From: Typhlomys cinereus
Lineage: Eukaryota > Chordata > Mammalia > Rodentia > Platacanthomyidae
DNA: 64,000 nt
NCBI GenBank assembly: GCA_023101885.1
Contig: JALPQD010000213.1
Coordinates: 2,598,501 to 2,662,500 of the forward strand
Direction of reading: 5' to 3'
A program made the position numbers and the translations under genes. Below the pieces are notes generated by a model. That model was not told the DNA's origin, did not search any database, and saw only the letters and a program-made list of their open reading frames with translations. Of this stretch, positions 32,452 through 44,335 are shown piece after piece; within the stretch, counting starts at the first letter, position 1; each line of letters begins with the position of its first letter.

Positions 32452-33364
32452 GAAAGTACATGTTTCACTTATACATTAAATGGTTCATCTTTCCAAATAT
32501 AAATGCATGCTTATTCTTTGTTAGTTATTAATACATTGGGTTAGTTTCATGGCATGTAAGAGAGCTGAGTCACTTACAATGAATGACTTAGATGCTAGAC
32601 CATTTCCTGACTGTGTGGCTGTACCAAAGCAGAACTGAACAAAGACATCAGCAGACCATAATATGGTAATGCAGAAACTACTGGATTAGATTTTCATATT
32701 CTATTTTAGATCATAGTCTCAAAACACATTTAGCACTTAGAATCTGTTTAACCTTTACTTAGATTGTACTTATCCCAACCATTTCAATTACCACTAGAAT
32801 TGAAGATGAATTTGTGCCCCTCTACCCTGCTCTAATTCCTGTCATTGCCTCCCTTCTAAAGGTCTTACTTGTTTTAATGAACGTGAAAAAGAAAGTCAAA
32901 GTTTCATAGGGAAGACCAACTCAAGAGTGAGAGTTTCCCTGGAAGACAAAAGACATTGCAGGCCACAGAGAGAGTAGAGAGGGAGAAAAGTTGAGGGAGG
33001 CATGACCATATTGAAGAATAAAAGACAATAAGTAATGAAAGATGAATTTGAGAGGAAATCATGGAGAACTTTGAGTCAAGGCAAAAGAGTTAGGATAAAA
33101 AGTTACCGTAAACAATCGAAAGTCAATATTGATGTTGGAGCCCATGAGGATGTATTAGTGTAAAATGATGGAAGAGAGACTCTATTCAAGTAAAGCAAGT
33201 GCAGAGCTATTAAAATGGCTAAAGGCAGGGAGTAGGAAATGAGAGGGACAGAAACTATATCCAGTGACTGGGACAAGGGATTGTTCTTGGAGAGTAATTC
33301 TGAGGACAATCTTCTTCTTGGACCCTAAATGCTAAATAAACATCCCTTTATCACAAAACTTCTT
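32452..33364. other. Unassigned AT-rich DNA
   Basis: Nothing recognised. Confidence 0.4.
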
Positions 33365-33662
33365 ACCATTAAAAAATAATGAAGGAAGCAGAGATGTGTA
33401 GCCAAATAGTGGTGTGCACTTATAGCATGCTTCAATAACTGGATTTAGTCCCTATAAAAAGCAAAAAGAAGAAAAGAGGAGATGTAAGGAAAGAAGGGAA
33501 AGATGGGAAAGGAAAGGAAAGATGAGGAGGGATAGGGAAGGGGAGGGAGACGCAAAGTAAAAAATAATCCTCGCATTTGAGAAGCTGACAGGAAGAATGG
33601 CATGAGTTTTTGATCAACCTAGGCTACAAAGTGAGACCCTGTCTCAAAAAATAAAAAGGATA
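33365..33662 (+). mobile_element. B1-like SINE interrupted by a purine-rich stretch
   Basis: Reads tagtggtgtgcacttatagc, then a GGAAA-rich tract at about 33465-33560. The B1 right side follows: atcctcgcatttgagaagct, caacctaggctacaaagtga and ccctgtctcaaaaaataaaa. Confidence 0.6.
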
Positions 33663-33744
33663 TATATCAATATATAGTGCCAGGTATTGGGTAGTCATCT
33701 AACTTCAATAATTATTGATGTCCTTGCCAAAAAAATACTTGAAC
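33663..33744. other. Spacer
   Basis: Nothing recognised. Confidence 0.4.
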
Positions 33745-34090
33745 CCAGCAACTTAAAGTGTTTAACTGGCTCAGAATTCCAGGTAACACTCCTGCATTGC
33801 AGGGAAGTCAAACAGCAGGAGCTGCTGAAGCAGCTGTTCATATCATGACGACAGCAAGAGCAGTACATCAATGCATGCTCACTGACTAGCTTACACTCTC
33901 CATCTTCATGTAGTCCCAGAGCCCCTCCCTAAGGAATGGCTTCTCCTACAATTAAAGTGGATCTTCCCACATCAATGAATACAGCCAAGACAGTCTCCTA
34001 TAAGCAAACCCAAAGAGCTGTCTCCTGGGTGTTGGGCTACTTAGTGAGATGAACCATTATAGACACTGGTGCTGTTATGGAATTAGACAC
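33745..34090. repeat. Probable old interspersed repeat
   Basis: The order of blocks (cttaaagtgtttaactggct, cagaattccaggtaacactc, then caaacagcaggagctgctga) recalls the fragments at 2226 and 10141 but is too diverged to assign. Confidence 0.35.
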
Positions 34091-34458
34091 ATGTCATTGG
34101 CATTGTCAATGCATACTAAAAAAAATGAGTCAATGTTGTTTTGCTTTGATTTTGACCCAATGTTCTCCCTGATCTCTGGACTTGACCACCTCCATGGCCC
34201 AACACAGTCAAGTCTCTAAGCATCTGGCTTCATTCCAATGATTAGGCTGCCAGCTTGCCCTAAAATAGGCAAAATCCAATGGTGAAGGCTTTTTTTCTCT
34301 ATCTTTATGGAGAAGTTACCAACAGAAGAGGTGAAAGGATAGGAAAAAAGTTAACAACAGAAAAATTGATAACTGGACAAACTCATGTAATTAAGTTTAT
34401 ATTTCCACATTTGCAATGAGAATAATTCCAAATTTCATTTGAGAAATTCCATAATTTA
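34091..34458. other. Unassigned DNA
   Basis: Nothing recognised. Confidence 0.4.
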
Positions 34459-34489
34459 TTTGAGAATTTTTAAATATTTTATTTTGTGT

Positions 34490-34529
<40 letters not shown>

Positions 34530-34781
34530 CAGAGGGTACTGTGTGTCCCTGTGGAGGCCTAAGGGTGACTTCGGGAATCATCTGGATTGCTTCTTCTACC
34601 TCCTTCTTGCTTCACTCTGGGATTTCCCAGTCTCTGCCCACCAAAGTTGGAAATACAGACTGCTGTCATTTCCACATGTCCTTTTTATATGGGATCTGGG
34701 ATCTGAACTCAAAACCTTCTGCTTTTGAGACAGAGTCTTAATCCCTGAGCAATTTCTCTGGCCCTATTGAGATTTTTAAAT
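34459..34781 (-). mobile_element. B2-superfamily SINE, antisense, with GT array
   Basis: (GT)n at 34485-34527, body with ctttttatatgggatctggg, reversed head ctgagcaatttctctggccc ending near 34764. Near-identical flanks ttgagaatttttaaat and ttgagatttttaaat are the target-site duplication. Confidence 0.88.
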
Positions 34782-34924
34782 CCCTTAGTCCTAAGGAGTC
34801 AAATTTTTTACCTCTAGATTTCATACCAAAGACTTTCTTCTAAAATAATGATTTAAAAAAGTGTCTGTAGGGCACCAATTTAGCTCAGAAGCTGATGACT
34901 GAATAACAATAAATGAGAAAGATA
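34782..34924. other. Spacer
   Basis: Nothing recognised. Confidence 0.4.
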
Positions 34925-34998
34925 ATGATGCATAACAGATAGAAGATAGACTGATAAGTAGATAAATAGTAGACAATAGATAGATAGATGGATGGATG

Positions 34999-35063
<65 letters not shown>
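34925..35063. repeat. GATA array, left
   Basis: Imperfect GATA/GATG units to 34990, then a nearly pure GATA run to 35063. Confidence 0.95.
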
Positions 35064-35600
35064 TGCTGATTGTCAACTTGACAGGCTCTGGAATCAATTG
35101 CCTAGGAGACAAGTCTCCAGGAATACCTTAAGGAATTATTTAGATTAGGTTTGCTTCTGAGTATACCTGTGGGGCATTAATCATCTTGGAGAAGTTATCA
35201 ACAGAAAAGCTGATAACTGGATCAACTAGTGGGTTTAGATGCTCTCTCTAAAATTATGGTCAGAGCCATTCAAAATTTTAAGCACTGGGTAATTGGAAAA
35301 GCATAGCAAATATAAAATGCACATACTTATCTTGATGGTGTTAATTGAGTAGGAAGATCCTGTCACTGTGGGTGGGACCACACCTGGACTTTATCCTAGT
35401 CTGTATACAAAAGACAAAGCATTCAGAGCATAGCCTTCATTCATCTCTACTTCCTGCCTTTGGATGCCTGCCACCTCAAGGTCCTGTTGCAGGATTTCCC
35501 CACCATGATGGATTGTATCCTGCAACTGTGAGTCATAATAAACCCATCCCTCTTTGTCAGAGTATTTTTATCGAAGCAATGCGAAAAGTAACTAAGAAGG
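35064..35600 (+). mobile_element. LTR-like element between two GATA arrays
   Basis: Begins tgctgattgtcaacttgaca, contains gtgggtgggaccacacctgg, and has tgagtcataataaacccatc near its right end, then agtaactaagaagg. The TG start and the AATAAA near the 3' end fit an LTR of the rodent gtcaacttgaca type. The exact family is unsure. Confidence 0.55.
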
Positions 35601-35651
35601 ATAGATAGGTAAGTAAAAGATAGATGATAGATAGGTAGATAGATAGGTAGG

Positions 35652-35697
<46 letters not shown>
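35601..35697. repeat. GATA array, right
   Basis: GATA/GGTA mixed units, then a pure GATA run. Same motif and strand as the left array. Confidence 0.95.
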
Positions 35698-36284
35698 TTC
35701 AGATTAACTAAAGCAACCTTTCATCTCCATGTGACTACCAGTTTATGCAGGCATGGGTAGATAACTCAATTTAGTATAACTATGGCTCAGATATTGAGAC
35801 TAAAATAATACATTCAATACCATGTCAATGACCTTCCCACGTATAAAGTCACAGTGAGTGTGACATATTAGCAGACCGGAATGCGATACATAAACAGAGC
35901 AGAATCAAAAATCAAAAGGAACTCATCTAGATTGGAATTTATTCGCAGAAATCTTTTTCTTGGCTCCAGAATCAGTAGTGAGAAGATTGATGTCTAAATT
36001 AGAAATAACATCTACAGGACCTTTGTGTCAGACCCGGGATTAGAGGATAAGGCGGAGCTGGGGCTGCTTTCATGTAGTTTGCAAGGTAATGATTGTTAAG
36101 AAAATTGTCTTGTGCTTCCTTAGACATTTTTCCTTAAAACTTTGGTGGCATTTGGGATAAAGAGTCATATTGGGTACCCTAGCATACGAAAAGAAACTGT
36201 GAGCCCACTGTGTTGCTGAAGCAGGCTCATCCCTCAAGCAAATCAAAGGAGAATCACAGCATGAACCCTGAAGGATAGTTGGAA
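35698..36284. other. Unassigned DNA
   Basis: Nothing recognised. Confidence 0.4.
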
Positions 36285-36605
36285 AGTTCTGGGGGGCGGG
36301 GGGCTGGACAGGGTGGCACAAGTGTCTGTCGGCCCTGAGTGCCTACAGGATATGGAAGGCAGAAGCAGGAAGGTCTCGTGGCTACCCAGAGCCTCACTTA
36401 TGTTGCAAAGAAGAGACCTTGTCTCAAACAAGGGGGGAAGGCAAGGACTGGCACCTGAGGTGGTCCTCTGACCTTTGCAGGCACTCCGTGCCATACTTGC
36501 ACCATCCTTTGACCCTTACGGGTTCTTCATGGTATACTGGAACCCATACGTACATACTCTGGAGCAAGGCACATGCAGAGAGAAAGAGAGAGAGTTCTGA
36601 ACGAT
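36285..36605 (+). mobile_element. B3-like SINE, diverged
   Basis: After a G-rich head come aagcaggaaggtctcgtggc, ccagagcctcacttatgttg, gagaccttgtctcaaaca and ctgaggtggtcctctgacct, the right-hand B3 order. A cagagagaaagagagaga end follows. Confidence 0.5.
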
Positions 36606-37129
36606 GCTAAAATAACTGATTATAGCACCACACTTGGTCCATTTCAGTTATTCTGGTCCCCTAGCTTTGACACCTCAGTTCAGAAGTGACATCTTCAGTT
36701 TAAGTCATTTTATTTTTATTTTCCACATACTGGGAAGTAGTGACCACAGCAACGGATTTTTAAAAACAAAATAAAAACAGTGTTTCTTAGAACTCAAAGT
36801 CAGGTATGAACTGTATGACTGAGCACGTGAGAATCAGTCTGGATAAAGGGTGCTTAATGAATAACTTTGCAGTCAAAGGCCGTGAACACTTCTTCAAACA
36901 TTAGACCCAGGCTACCTTCCTTAAAACACACCCACCACCTTCAGAAGTCTGGGAGACGCTGCTAAGCCTGCTAGACTTCTGAAGTATTGACGTTTTCCAT
37001 TCTGCCATGGGAAAAGGCTCCTCCTTGGCCCCACCTTTCCCCCTTCCCTCACTGTCCCCTCTCCCCAGCCCCCCTCCTGGGCTGTGTTTAGAGATGGAGT
37101 GGGCCTGCATCCTGCTGGAGAGAAAGATT
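36606..37129. other. Unassigned DNA
   Basis: Includes a C/T-rich stretch at about 37018-37080. No gene is seen. Confidence 0.35.
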
Positions 37130-37350
37130 GATAAGGCCAAGCAATCGGAGTTATTTCCTATGCATGAAATTGATTAAATGCCTCACTAAATGGCTTATAA
37201 ATTTGCTCCTCATATTTCTATCACCCACTGAAAAGATTACAGAAACTCTGCCTATGACCATGTTGTATACAATACCAAATTACAAAAGGTTGTAAAAACT
37301 AATGTTTTGTTTAAAGTTTTGAGCAGGACCATATGCCTTCGGTGACCTTG
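37130..37350. promoter_or_regulatory. Repeat-free AT-rich enhancer-like block
   Basis: Contains tatgcatgaaattgattaaa (POU-like and homeodomain-like words) and ggcttataaattt. No repeat. Conservation not tested. Confidence 0.28.
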
Positions 37351-38285
37351 AGTAAGCTATTTTAATTCAAAACATCTCAAAGACTATCAAGGGGAAAAAT
37401 ACTCGGCTACATAACAAACCAGGCAAGCTGGGGAAACCTCAACTCTACTCCCTAGTCGTTCTCCTTGCTGGCTTAAACTTCTTACTCTTTTCTGCTTAGG
37501 GTGGAGTGATCCTCCTCATGCAAACACCCCGGGTCTCAAAAGCTGGGGAACACATGTGGTGTCAACACAGATTTGTAGAGATGAGGCAAAGCCACCAAGC
37601 CTATTCTGTTATTGTAGTCAGAAGGATACATCTTAATGGGTTGTGCAACCCAAATGGGCTCGTAGAGATAGAAGAAAAGACGATAAGTTATTGGAGGGGT
37701 GGTTGGGATTGTTTTGTTTGTGGGTTTCATCTTGTTTTTAATCTTTATACATCTTCACCATGTCGACTATGCCCCCTTCTTTCTTCCCTGTGAGAATTCC
37801 TTCCATCAGTTGTATAACACTAGGGGCCAGGAGGCTGGCCTAGAAACAATTTACAGGAGAGCAGGTGACCTGCAGATGTGACTGGGGAACAAACCTTTTT
37901 TAACATGGCCTGAAAAGTACCTTGACTTCTACAGGAAAAATGATATTCTTTCATAGCCTTTATAGGACATCATGTCCTCAGCAGGAATTAGCATTTGGCA
38001 TTAATGCGTAGTTCTGGCAGCAACTTCAAGAGAAGGAAGTTTACAACCAGCAATGTGCTTCAATCCTATCTGCAGTCTGTAACCCCAATCTCCATCAGAA
38101 TTAGGATGAGGACAAAAGTGGCTGCTGCAGCCCAGTGAGATGGGAATGACCAGGACAACACTGTCCATAGAACAAGAGAGAAGTGCCTTCCAGTACCAGG
38201 GGAACACATTTGCTTGGCATGCAGTTTCTGGGCACTTAGAATTATCTTTTACTTATGAAAACACAAGCTTACCAATGCAAACCAA
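37351..38285. other. Unassigned DNA
   Basis: Nothing recognised. Confidence 0.35.
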
Positions 38286-38810
38286 GTTTGTGATTTTCTT
38301 TTCTTTTATTTTTAATTTTTTATTATTTTATTTTTCTAGGTTTACAAGCATATTGAATACTTATCCCTGCTTCCCCTATCTCCCCTCCTTCCCATCACCC
38401 ACCCTTCCCTTCATCAATCCATCCGACTCCCTCCCACACTCCTGACTGTCTGCTTCTGTGGACCCCAGGCTTCCTTCTGGCTTGTGTAGTCTTGTGGAGA
38501 TTCAGGCGTCTTGTGGCATACAAAGTTGCCTCTTTTCGGGCCACCCCACTCACAGGAGCATATCCTTTCACTCATCCAGCTTTACTCCCCAAGATTTCTA
38601 TTGTATGTTCTTATCTTTCTTGAGTTCCTCTATAGTCTATGGGGGCATGTTGGGATGTCAGTCATTATACAAATCTGGGAAGGATAAGTCTCACTGGACC
38701 AAGTTCCTGATGCAACAGTCCTGCCTTAAGTGCAATGTCTTGCCCAATGGTGAACCTTCCTATCTTTAGAGATAGAAGAAGCCCCCTCTTCTACAAGGTT
38801 CCCAAAGCCT
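38286..38810 (-). mobile_element. L1 3'-end-like fragment, antisense
   Basis: T/A-rich edge (tttattttt repeated), tttctaggtttacaagcata, then a long C-rich stretch (ccctatctcccctccttccc) and further body. The layout matches a reversed rodent L1 3' UTR with its poly-purine tract. Frames inside are not genes. Confidence 0.5.
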
Positions 38811-39224
38811 TGGGATGGGAAGAGATTAGGTTGGCCTGATTCTGGCTGAACCTTGCTAGGTCACTGGCACTCTGCATTCTGGCTGGCTGTTGCTGTCCAT
38901 GTCACTGCTCTTCTACTGCCCTAGGCTGCATCCTGTCAGGGTGTTGAGATCTTCTACCTCTGTCGTAGAAAAGATTTCCAGGCTGAGTGTCATGTGTTCT
39001 TCCAATCTATGGGTATAATAGCAGCTATTTACAGAGCAGTTTGGTGTACTGTAAATTTGTGGTTTTCTGGTATTTTTCATTAACAGTTATTCATTGTATA
39101 AAGTTCTGGGTCTTTTAAGGCATTTTCATTCAAATACAGAATATGCTTGGAGCACATTCTCCACCATACTCATACTCGTTCTTTTGTGCTTCCTCCCCTT
39201 TGTTACTCTAGACAGAGCTGCTTT
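38811..39224. other. Unassigned DNA
   Basis: May continue the L1-like piece. Nothing definite. Confidence 0.3.
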
Positions 39225-39602
39225 GACTTTGCATGTGTACATGTGTATGAGTGTGCATGTGTGTGGGTATATGTGTGTGCAAGTGTGTGTGCATGTGTAC
39301 ACTTGTATGTTTGTATATGTGTGTTGTGAGGGTGTGTGTGTGTATGTATATGTCTATATGCATGTGAGTGTGCATACATTGTGTGGGGGTACACAGGGGT
39401 GGGCATGCATATGGAAGGTGCTATCCACCTTTTTGCCAAGGCAAGTCTCTCATGACCAGTCGTTCAGCCAGGAATCTGCAGTGCTGGAGCTGCATACATG
39501 TGCCGCCACACCCAGCTTTTTCTTTCTTTTGGATGGTTTCTGGGGATTGAACTTGCATCCTCAAGGCTAGTGCTTTACTCACTGAGCCATCTTCCCAGAC
39601 TG
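39225..39602 (-). mobile_element. B3/B2-type SINE, antisense, with long GT-rich tail
   Basis: GT-rich at 39230-39390, then gctgcatacatgtgccgcca, tctggggattgaacttgcat and ctcactgagccatcttcc, which is the reversed box B and head. Confidence 0.75.
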
Positions 39603-39789
39603 CTTCCTTCTACTTTCATGATATGTATAATGTATGAGATTTCGTGTATCTATATAAAATCTACACTCCACAAACAAGAGAAAACATGTAATACTTATCT
39701 CTTTTTCCTCTGTTCTTCCTTTCTTCCCTTTTGGGATGAGTCCCTATTCTGGAAGGTGCACCAAAATTCAGGGACAATTTAATCAAATC
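39603..39789. other. Spacer
   Basis: Nothing recognised. Confidence 0.4.
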
Positions 39790-40735
39790 AGCAGCAGCTG
39801 GACATCAGCTTTGACTCTGGTGAGAGTTTCATAACGACCCTGTTGAGCATGAATCCACCACTTCAGTAATACTGTTATCAGATAGAGAGGGTTTAATGAA
39901 TTATACTAAATAGGCTCCTTATTGTACAACACATAGAACTAACTTCCGCCCATATATTTGAAGGTGATCTTAAATAGACATCTTAAATAGTTGAATCCAT
40001 GCCTCTCAAAAGCTGATATTTGCATACGGACTCTACGAGAGTCTCTTTTCTTGAAAAGGTTTCGGTGGCTAAATCTATTTGGTTGCCACTTCCACCAGAG
40101 GCACACAGTGCATAGCAACATGGAGAGGTCAGGAAGCTCCTGCTGCACAGCACTCTGTTTAACCTGCTTCAACGGATTACTTCTTACTGGACTCCAGACA
40201 CTCTTAATTTTTTTTTTTTGTACGAATACTTGGAACCAGGCAACTTTTCTTTGAAATGTTCTTTGTGAGACAGTTGAACCTAGGCCATCTTTGAGACTTT
40301 TGCCTCTTTTGTGATGTCTAGTGCACACTGCACCTCCTCTTCAACAAACTCTGGATCAGAATAAGAGACCCTCCCTAACTCCTCCATAAGTAGGACATTG
40401 CCATGTCCCTCTCCAGAAAATGAGTCAACCTGGGGATGAAGCGTTCCCCTTCTCCTTACAAAAGGGATGTACAATCTCTGAGTACCAAAATCCAAAACAG
40501 TAAACCACATTCGTCTACAGAAAAGCACATGGACCTCACATAAGGCATTGAATACTAGAGTGAACCCGAAGTCTACACAAGGAAATCTTTCATGTTCACT
40601 GATTTTTCTTACTGATACCTTTTTGCTAAGATTATTTATATACCCACCCAACTTTTTCTACTTCCAATAACAGACAAGGTCTATGTCTGTCCTTCATTTC
40701 TTCACTCATGTATCAGGATCATCCAAGAAAGCCCA
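39790..40735 (-). pseudogene. Decayed coding remnant, Tudor-like peptides
   Basis: Read on the minus strand, the frame from 40651 to 40280 contains FTVLDFGTQRLYIPF and EFVEEEVQCALDITKEA. It meets TAG at 40280-40282 and stays protein-like a little further (HKEHFKEKLPGSKYSYKKKK). After a frame change another frame reads QIDLATETFSRKETLVESV, then a stop, then DVYLRSPSNIWAEVSS. The VLDFG segment recalls a Tudor-domain core strand, and SPSNIWAEV the usual entry to a Tudor domain, so a multi-Tudor germline protein (TDRD type) is a possible parent. Stops and frame changes show it is not functional. There is no poly-A tail at the 3' side, so a decayed original exon is as likely as a retrocopy. The parent is not proven. 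Confidence 0.4.
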
Positions 40736-40774
40736 ACCATGGCTGCCACCCCCAGTTCATCATAGACTGAGCAA

Positions 40775-40910
40775 AGCAGTAGGTATTTATAATCCCAGCA
40801 TTGGAAGGTAGATACAGGAGAATCAGAAGCTCAGGGTCTCCTTGGCTGTGTAGCATATATAGCAGCAGATGAAGGCCTGACTGGACTGCAGGCGACCTTC
40901 CAAAACAAAA
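40775..40910 (+). mobile_element. B1 SINE, diverged
   Basis: Reads taggtatttataatcccagc, attggaaggtagatacagga and gggtctccttggctgtgtag, which is B1 order with losses, ending in accttccaaaacaaaat. Confidence 0.7.
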
Positions 40911-40912
40911 TA

Positions 40913-41165
40913 AAGGGGCTGGAGATTAAGACCCTGCTTTACAAGCAGAACAACCTGAGTTCAGCTCCCAGATGCCACATAAAGTCACCAGACAGAAATG
41001 GCAATTGCCTGTACTTCTGACTCTGGAAGGCAGAGCTTGGGAATCACAGAACAAAGCAAAAAGGAGGCAGAGCAATTCAAGATGTCTCCCAAGTCACCTT
41101 TGGGTCTCCACAGGCACACACACACAATGGCCTTTAGTGTACACACACACTCACAGACTAACCAT
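40913..41165 (+). mobile_element. Older B2-superfamily SINE
   Basis: Head ggggctggagattaagaccc (shortened), box B cctgagttcagctcccaga, body with aaatggcaattgcctgtact, CA tract. It follows the B1 copy directly. Confidence 0.8.
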
Positions 41166-41504
41166 TATAGAGCAGATGAAAGTGACAAGATTATGAAGAT
41201 AATCTTGGATCTGCTCTAATTTCTCAAATGAATCAATTGCAAACTATAGCATGCTCACTAGTATGAGTGATATACTTGTGGCTCCTCAAGGATGATGATG
41301 GTTTTAAGAGGCAAAGACCTACTACCTGGGTCTCAAACTGCCAGGTACATCAAGACAGCCTGCAGGCTCTTCCCCACATGGGTTTAGGGAAGGGCCTGAG
41401 AGCCTGCATTACTACTGAGCTCTAGGATAATGTCCAGGGACGACACAGACTGACAGTTGTAACAGCAATCCCCCAGCTTTCCAGATTAGAACCTGGAACC
41501 TTTG
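41166..41504. other. Unassigned DNA
   Basis: Nothing recognised. Confidence 0.35.
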
Positions 41505-41748
41505 TTAGAAAACCTAAGGCTGGAACAAGGTTCAACAGGTAATGTGCTTGCTGCCGGAGCATCTGAGATGAAGACTTAGTCAGATCCCCAACACCCATGT
41601 AAAAGCAGAACACTGTAGTATGCATCCTTCACCCCAGCTATGATGGGAAAGTGGGCGCAGGAAGATCCATGGATTTCATTGACCAGTCAATCTAGCCAAT
41701 TGGTGAATTACTCAGTCAGTAGAAGACTTTGTCTCAAAAAATATGATG
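41505..41748 (+). mobile_element. B3-like SINE
   Basis: Reads ctaaggctggaacaaggttc, tgtgcttgctgccggagcat, agatccccaacacccatgta, gaccagtcaatctagccaat and ttgtctcaaaaaatatgatg. Confidence 0.75.
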
Positions 41749-41749
41749 A

Positions 41750-41978
41750 AGGGGTTGGAGGGGGTGGGGAGATGGCTTTGCATCACAAGCCGAAGGACCT
41801 GAGTGAAGATTCTCAGATCCCATGTTTAAAATAAAACGCAGGGAGGAAATGGCAGTGGCCTGTAATTCTGGCCCTAGAAAGCAGAATCTGGGAAACCCAG
41901 AGCAAAGTAATGAGGTGGAAGAACAATCCAGGAATCTAGGATGATTCCCATCCGTGGGCATTCACACACTCAAATGAC

Positions 41979-42011
<33 letters not shown>

Positions 42012-42020
42012 ACCACTCAA
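41750..42020 (+). mobile_element. B2-superfamily SINE inserted next to B3
   Basis: Head ggaggggg then tggggagatggctttgc (box A damaged), body gaaatggcagtggcctgtaa, CA array at 41982-42010, A-rich tail. Confidence 0.8.
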
Positions 42021-42103
42021 AAAAAAATTAAAAAATAAGATGAAAAGTGACAAAAGACATTCTGGCCTCTCCGTATACACATGCACAAGTACATTCATAT
42101 GCA

Positions 42104-42106
<3 letters not shown>

Positions 42107-42145
<39 letters not shown>
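42107..42145. repeat. (TA)n microsatellite
   Basis: Pure TA run of about 39 bp. Confidence 0.95.
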
Positions 42146-42147
<2 letters not shown>

Positions 42148-42499
42148 CACATATGCACATGCAAAAACTAAAGTAGAATAAAGCAAACTTTTAGCCCCAG
42201 AGTCCTAACATGGAATCTCTATGATTATCAGAAACTGGAGTGATTGAGATCATCCAGTCTGAACTCCCACATCTTGTCTTTTAGATCAGAACCTGGACTC
42301 TTGAACTCCACCTGCTTCCAAGCACAAGAACTCTCTCCCTGCTTCTCTGTGTCCCCTTAAAGGGCACAGAGGTTGAAGACACGTGGACCTCTCCTCCAAT
42401 AACTTGTCCAGTAATTGGTCTACTGATGGCTAGTGTCATCGTGTTTTAGTATATACAAACCCCTCACTCTATTACCCAGCCCTCAACAATCCAAAAAGT
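42146..42499. other. Unassigned DNA
   Basis: Nothing recognised. Confidence 0.35.
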
Positions 42500-42780
42500 C
42501 ATTGTTTATTCATTGTGATTTCCAAAACGGCCCTTGTCAGCGCCTGCTGGAGGGCTTGCTGATAAAAATCAGCAGATGATTGGGCGCACACATTCTTAAC
42601 ATGACTGACCCATGACATCTCGGAGGGCAGCCCCAGAGCATGTCACTGAAGGACAATACCTTCCTTTCTTCCTCCTTATCTAGCCCAGATGATTTTGAGA
42701 TTTTTATTAACTCATTAATGACTGAAGATGTCATTAAAATCAATGGGAAGGCTTTTTTATTTTCTCCTTTTTTTTTTAAG
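42500..42780. promoter_or_regulatory. Enhancer-like repeat-free block 1
   Basis: Reads ttattaactcattaatgact, tgacatct and gtcattaaaatcaatgggaa, with several homeodomain TAAT cores and no repeats. First of four such blocks in 42.5-47.4 kb. Function inferred. Confidence 0.33.
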
Positions 42781-43599
42781 TGGGAATAAGTGTGCAATTC
42801 GCTGGGGGGACTAGGGATTGGACTTGATCATGAAACTGCTAAGAGAAACCAAGTGGAGAGATTTTATTAAAGTTCAAAACCTGATTGACGGCTCCTGGAA
42901 TTACAAATCTGCAGATGAAAACAGACACTGGCTTCAGAAACATGTCAGGAGAAAAATGGAGGTGATTCAATCAAGGAAATTCAGCATATGAAATGCTCCT
43001 GTGTTGGGGGCCCAACCTTTCCAAGCCTTCACTGAGCTCAGGAAAAAAATTCTGCTCGAAGCTATAAAAAACCTCTAAACATTTCTTAACCTATAGTCAT
43101 TAAACCATATCTTGTTTCTGCTCACCTTTCCTTCTCACAACTGCAGAATTGCTCTGACAAATCAAATGGGATCTTCTGAAGACACTAAAATCACAACAGC
43201 CTTATCGTTTTCGATACACTTTTGGACGTCAGCCTCTCCATCTGGGTCATCTGTCCAATTAATGTACTATCTCAAGGAAGCACTAATCATTGGGAACAGT
43301 TCAGGTTATAAAAAGCATGTAGACCATTTTCATTATAACTGATCAGACTGAGAATCAGCTGTAGAGAGAGAGCCCAGAGATTCTTGTCAGTTTTTTTAGA
43401 CAAGTTTGAGAGTGCCTGCTAACCCCACAAACCCATGTGCTTTTCATCACCTTGGACTCTTTGAAGTTCAGGGTGAGTTGGTTCTCAGGGGCATGTCAGA
43501 ATACAGCTCCCAGAGTGAGTTTACACTGATTTTATCAGCTCAGAGAATTCATTTGGCAGAGGAAACATCTATTACTAGATTCACCTTCTATGTTGCTAA
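42781..43599. other. Unique repeat-free DNA between enhancer-like blocks
   Basis: No repeat and no recognised gene. Frames at 43112-43342 and 43406-43693 have no domains. Confidence 0.35.
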
Positions 43600-44060
43600 G
43601 TGTTTGCTAAATTTTACTTTTGTCAAAACACATCGTAAATTAATTGAGGCTCATAATACATGGGGAAACATGTATATGAAAACAGTTGTCTGAGGCCTCC
43701 AAAGATTTTTTTCCCCCAACAGAAATTGATATCTGTAAACTAGGGCCCGTTAAGTCAAATTTTATTCTTAAATCACCTCATTATAACCTTCTGTATTTAT
43801 TTGCCTGGTAGAGAATTTTATCATCACACATGTGCTAAGTAGAACAATTTGGAGATTAATTGAATGCGATGGCTTCAGCTAATTCAGTAACAGTGAAAGC
43901 GACTGCTTCTTCACCTTTCTGTTCATGGCACTCAACAGCCAGATGAAAGCTAGGAGGAAAAGAGTTAAGATCCAGATGTTTGCAAGAGCCAGATGTATGT
44001 CAAGTAAACAAAACATCAAGGCTTTTCACTGACTTTTCTTTTATCCAGATGTTTGAGGTC
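43600..44060. promoter_or_regulatory. Enhancer-like repeat-free block 2
   Basis: Contains cgtaaattaattgaggctca, gagattaattgaatgcgatg and cttcagctaattcagtaac, giving closely spaced TAATT cores with cagatgt E-box-like words at 43973 and 44047. Confidence 0.35.
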
Positions 44061-44335
44061 GTGTAGGCACAGTCATAGTCTGCTCAGTCACAACCACCGT
44101 GGTTTTATTTTCTTAAAATCATTTGCCAATATTTGAATTCCTTCTTCACAAAACTTATCTCCCACAATCCTACATAGTGCATGAAGGGAAAAAACACAAA
44201 GTCTTCTTCAGAACAAAAAAAAAAAAGTAGAACACTTGGGGACCAATCAAAATAATACCCAAATCTTTTCACTGGAAATATTTGATATCACATTCTTCAC
44301 CTTTTTTATTTTTTAAAATTCTAACTTTTAAAAAA
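44061..44335. other. Unassigned AT-rich DNA
   Basis: An A-run at 44214-44226. Nothing recognised. Confidence 0.4.

Noticed and set aside
39094..39570. 158-codon Cys/Val-rich frame
   Set aside because: It reads through a GT-rich array and an antisense SINE.
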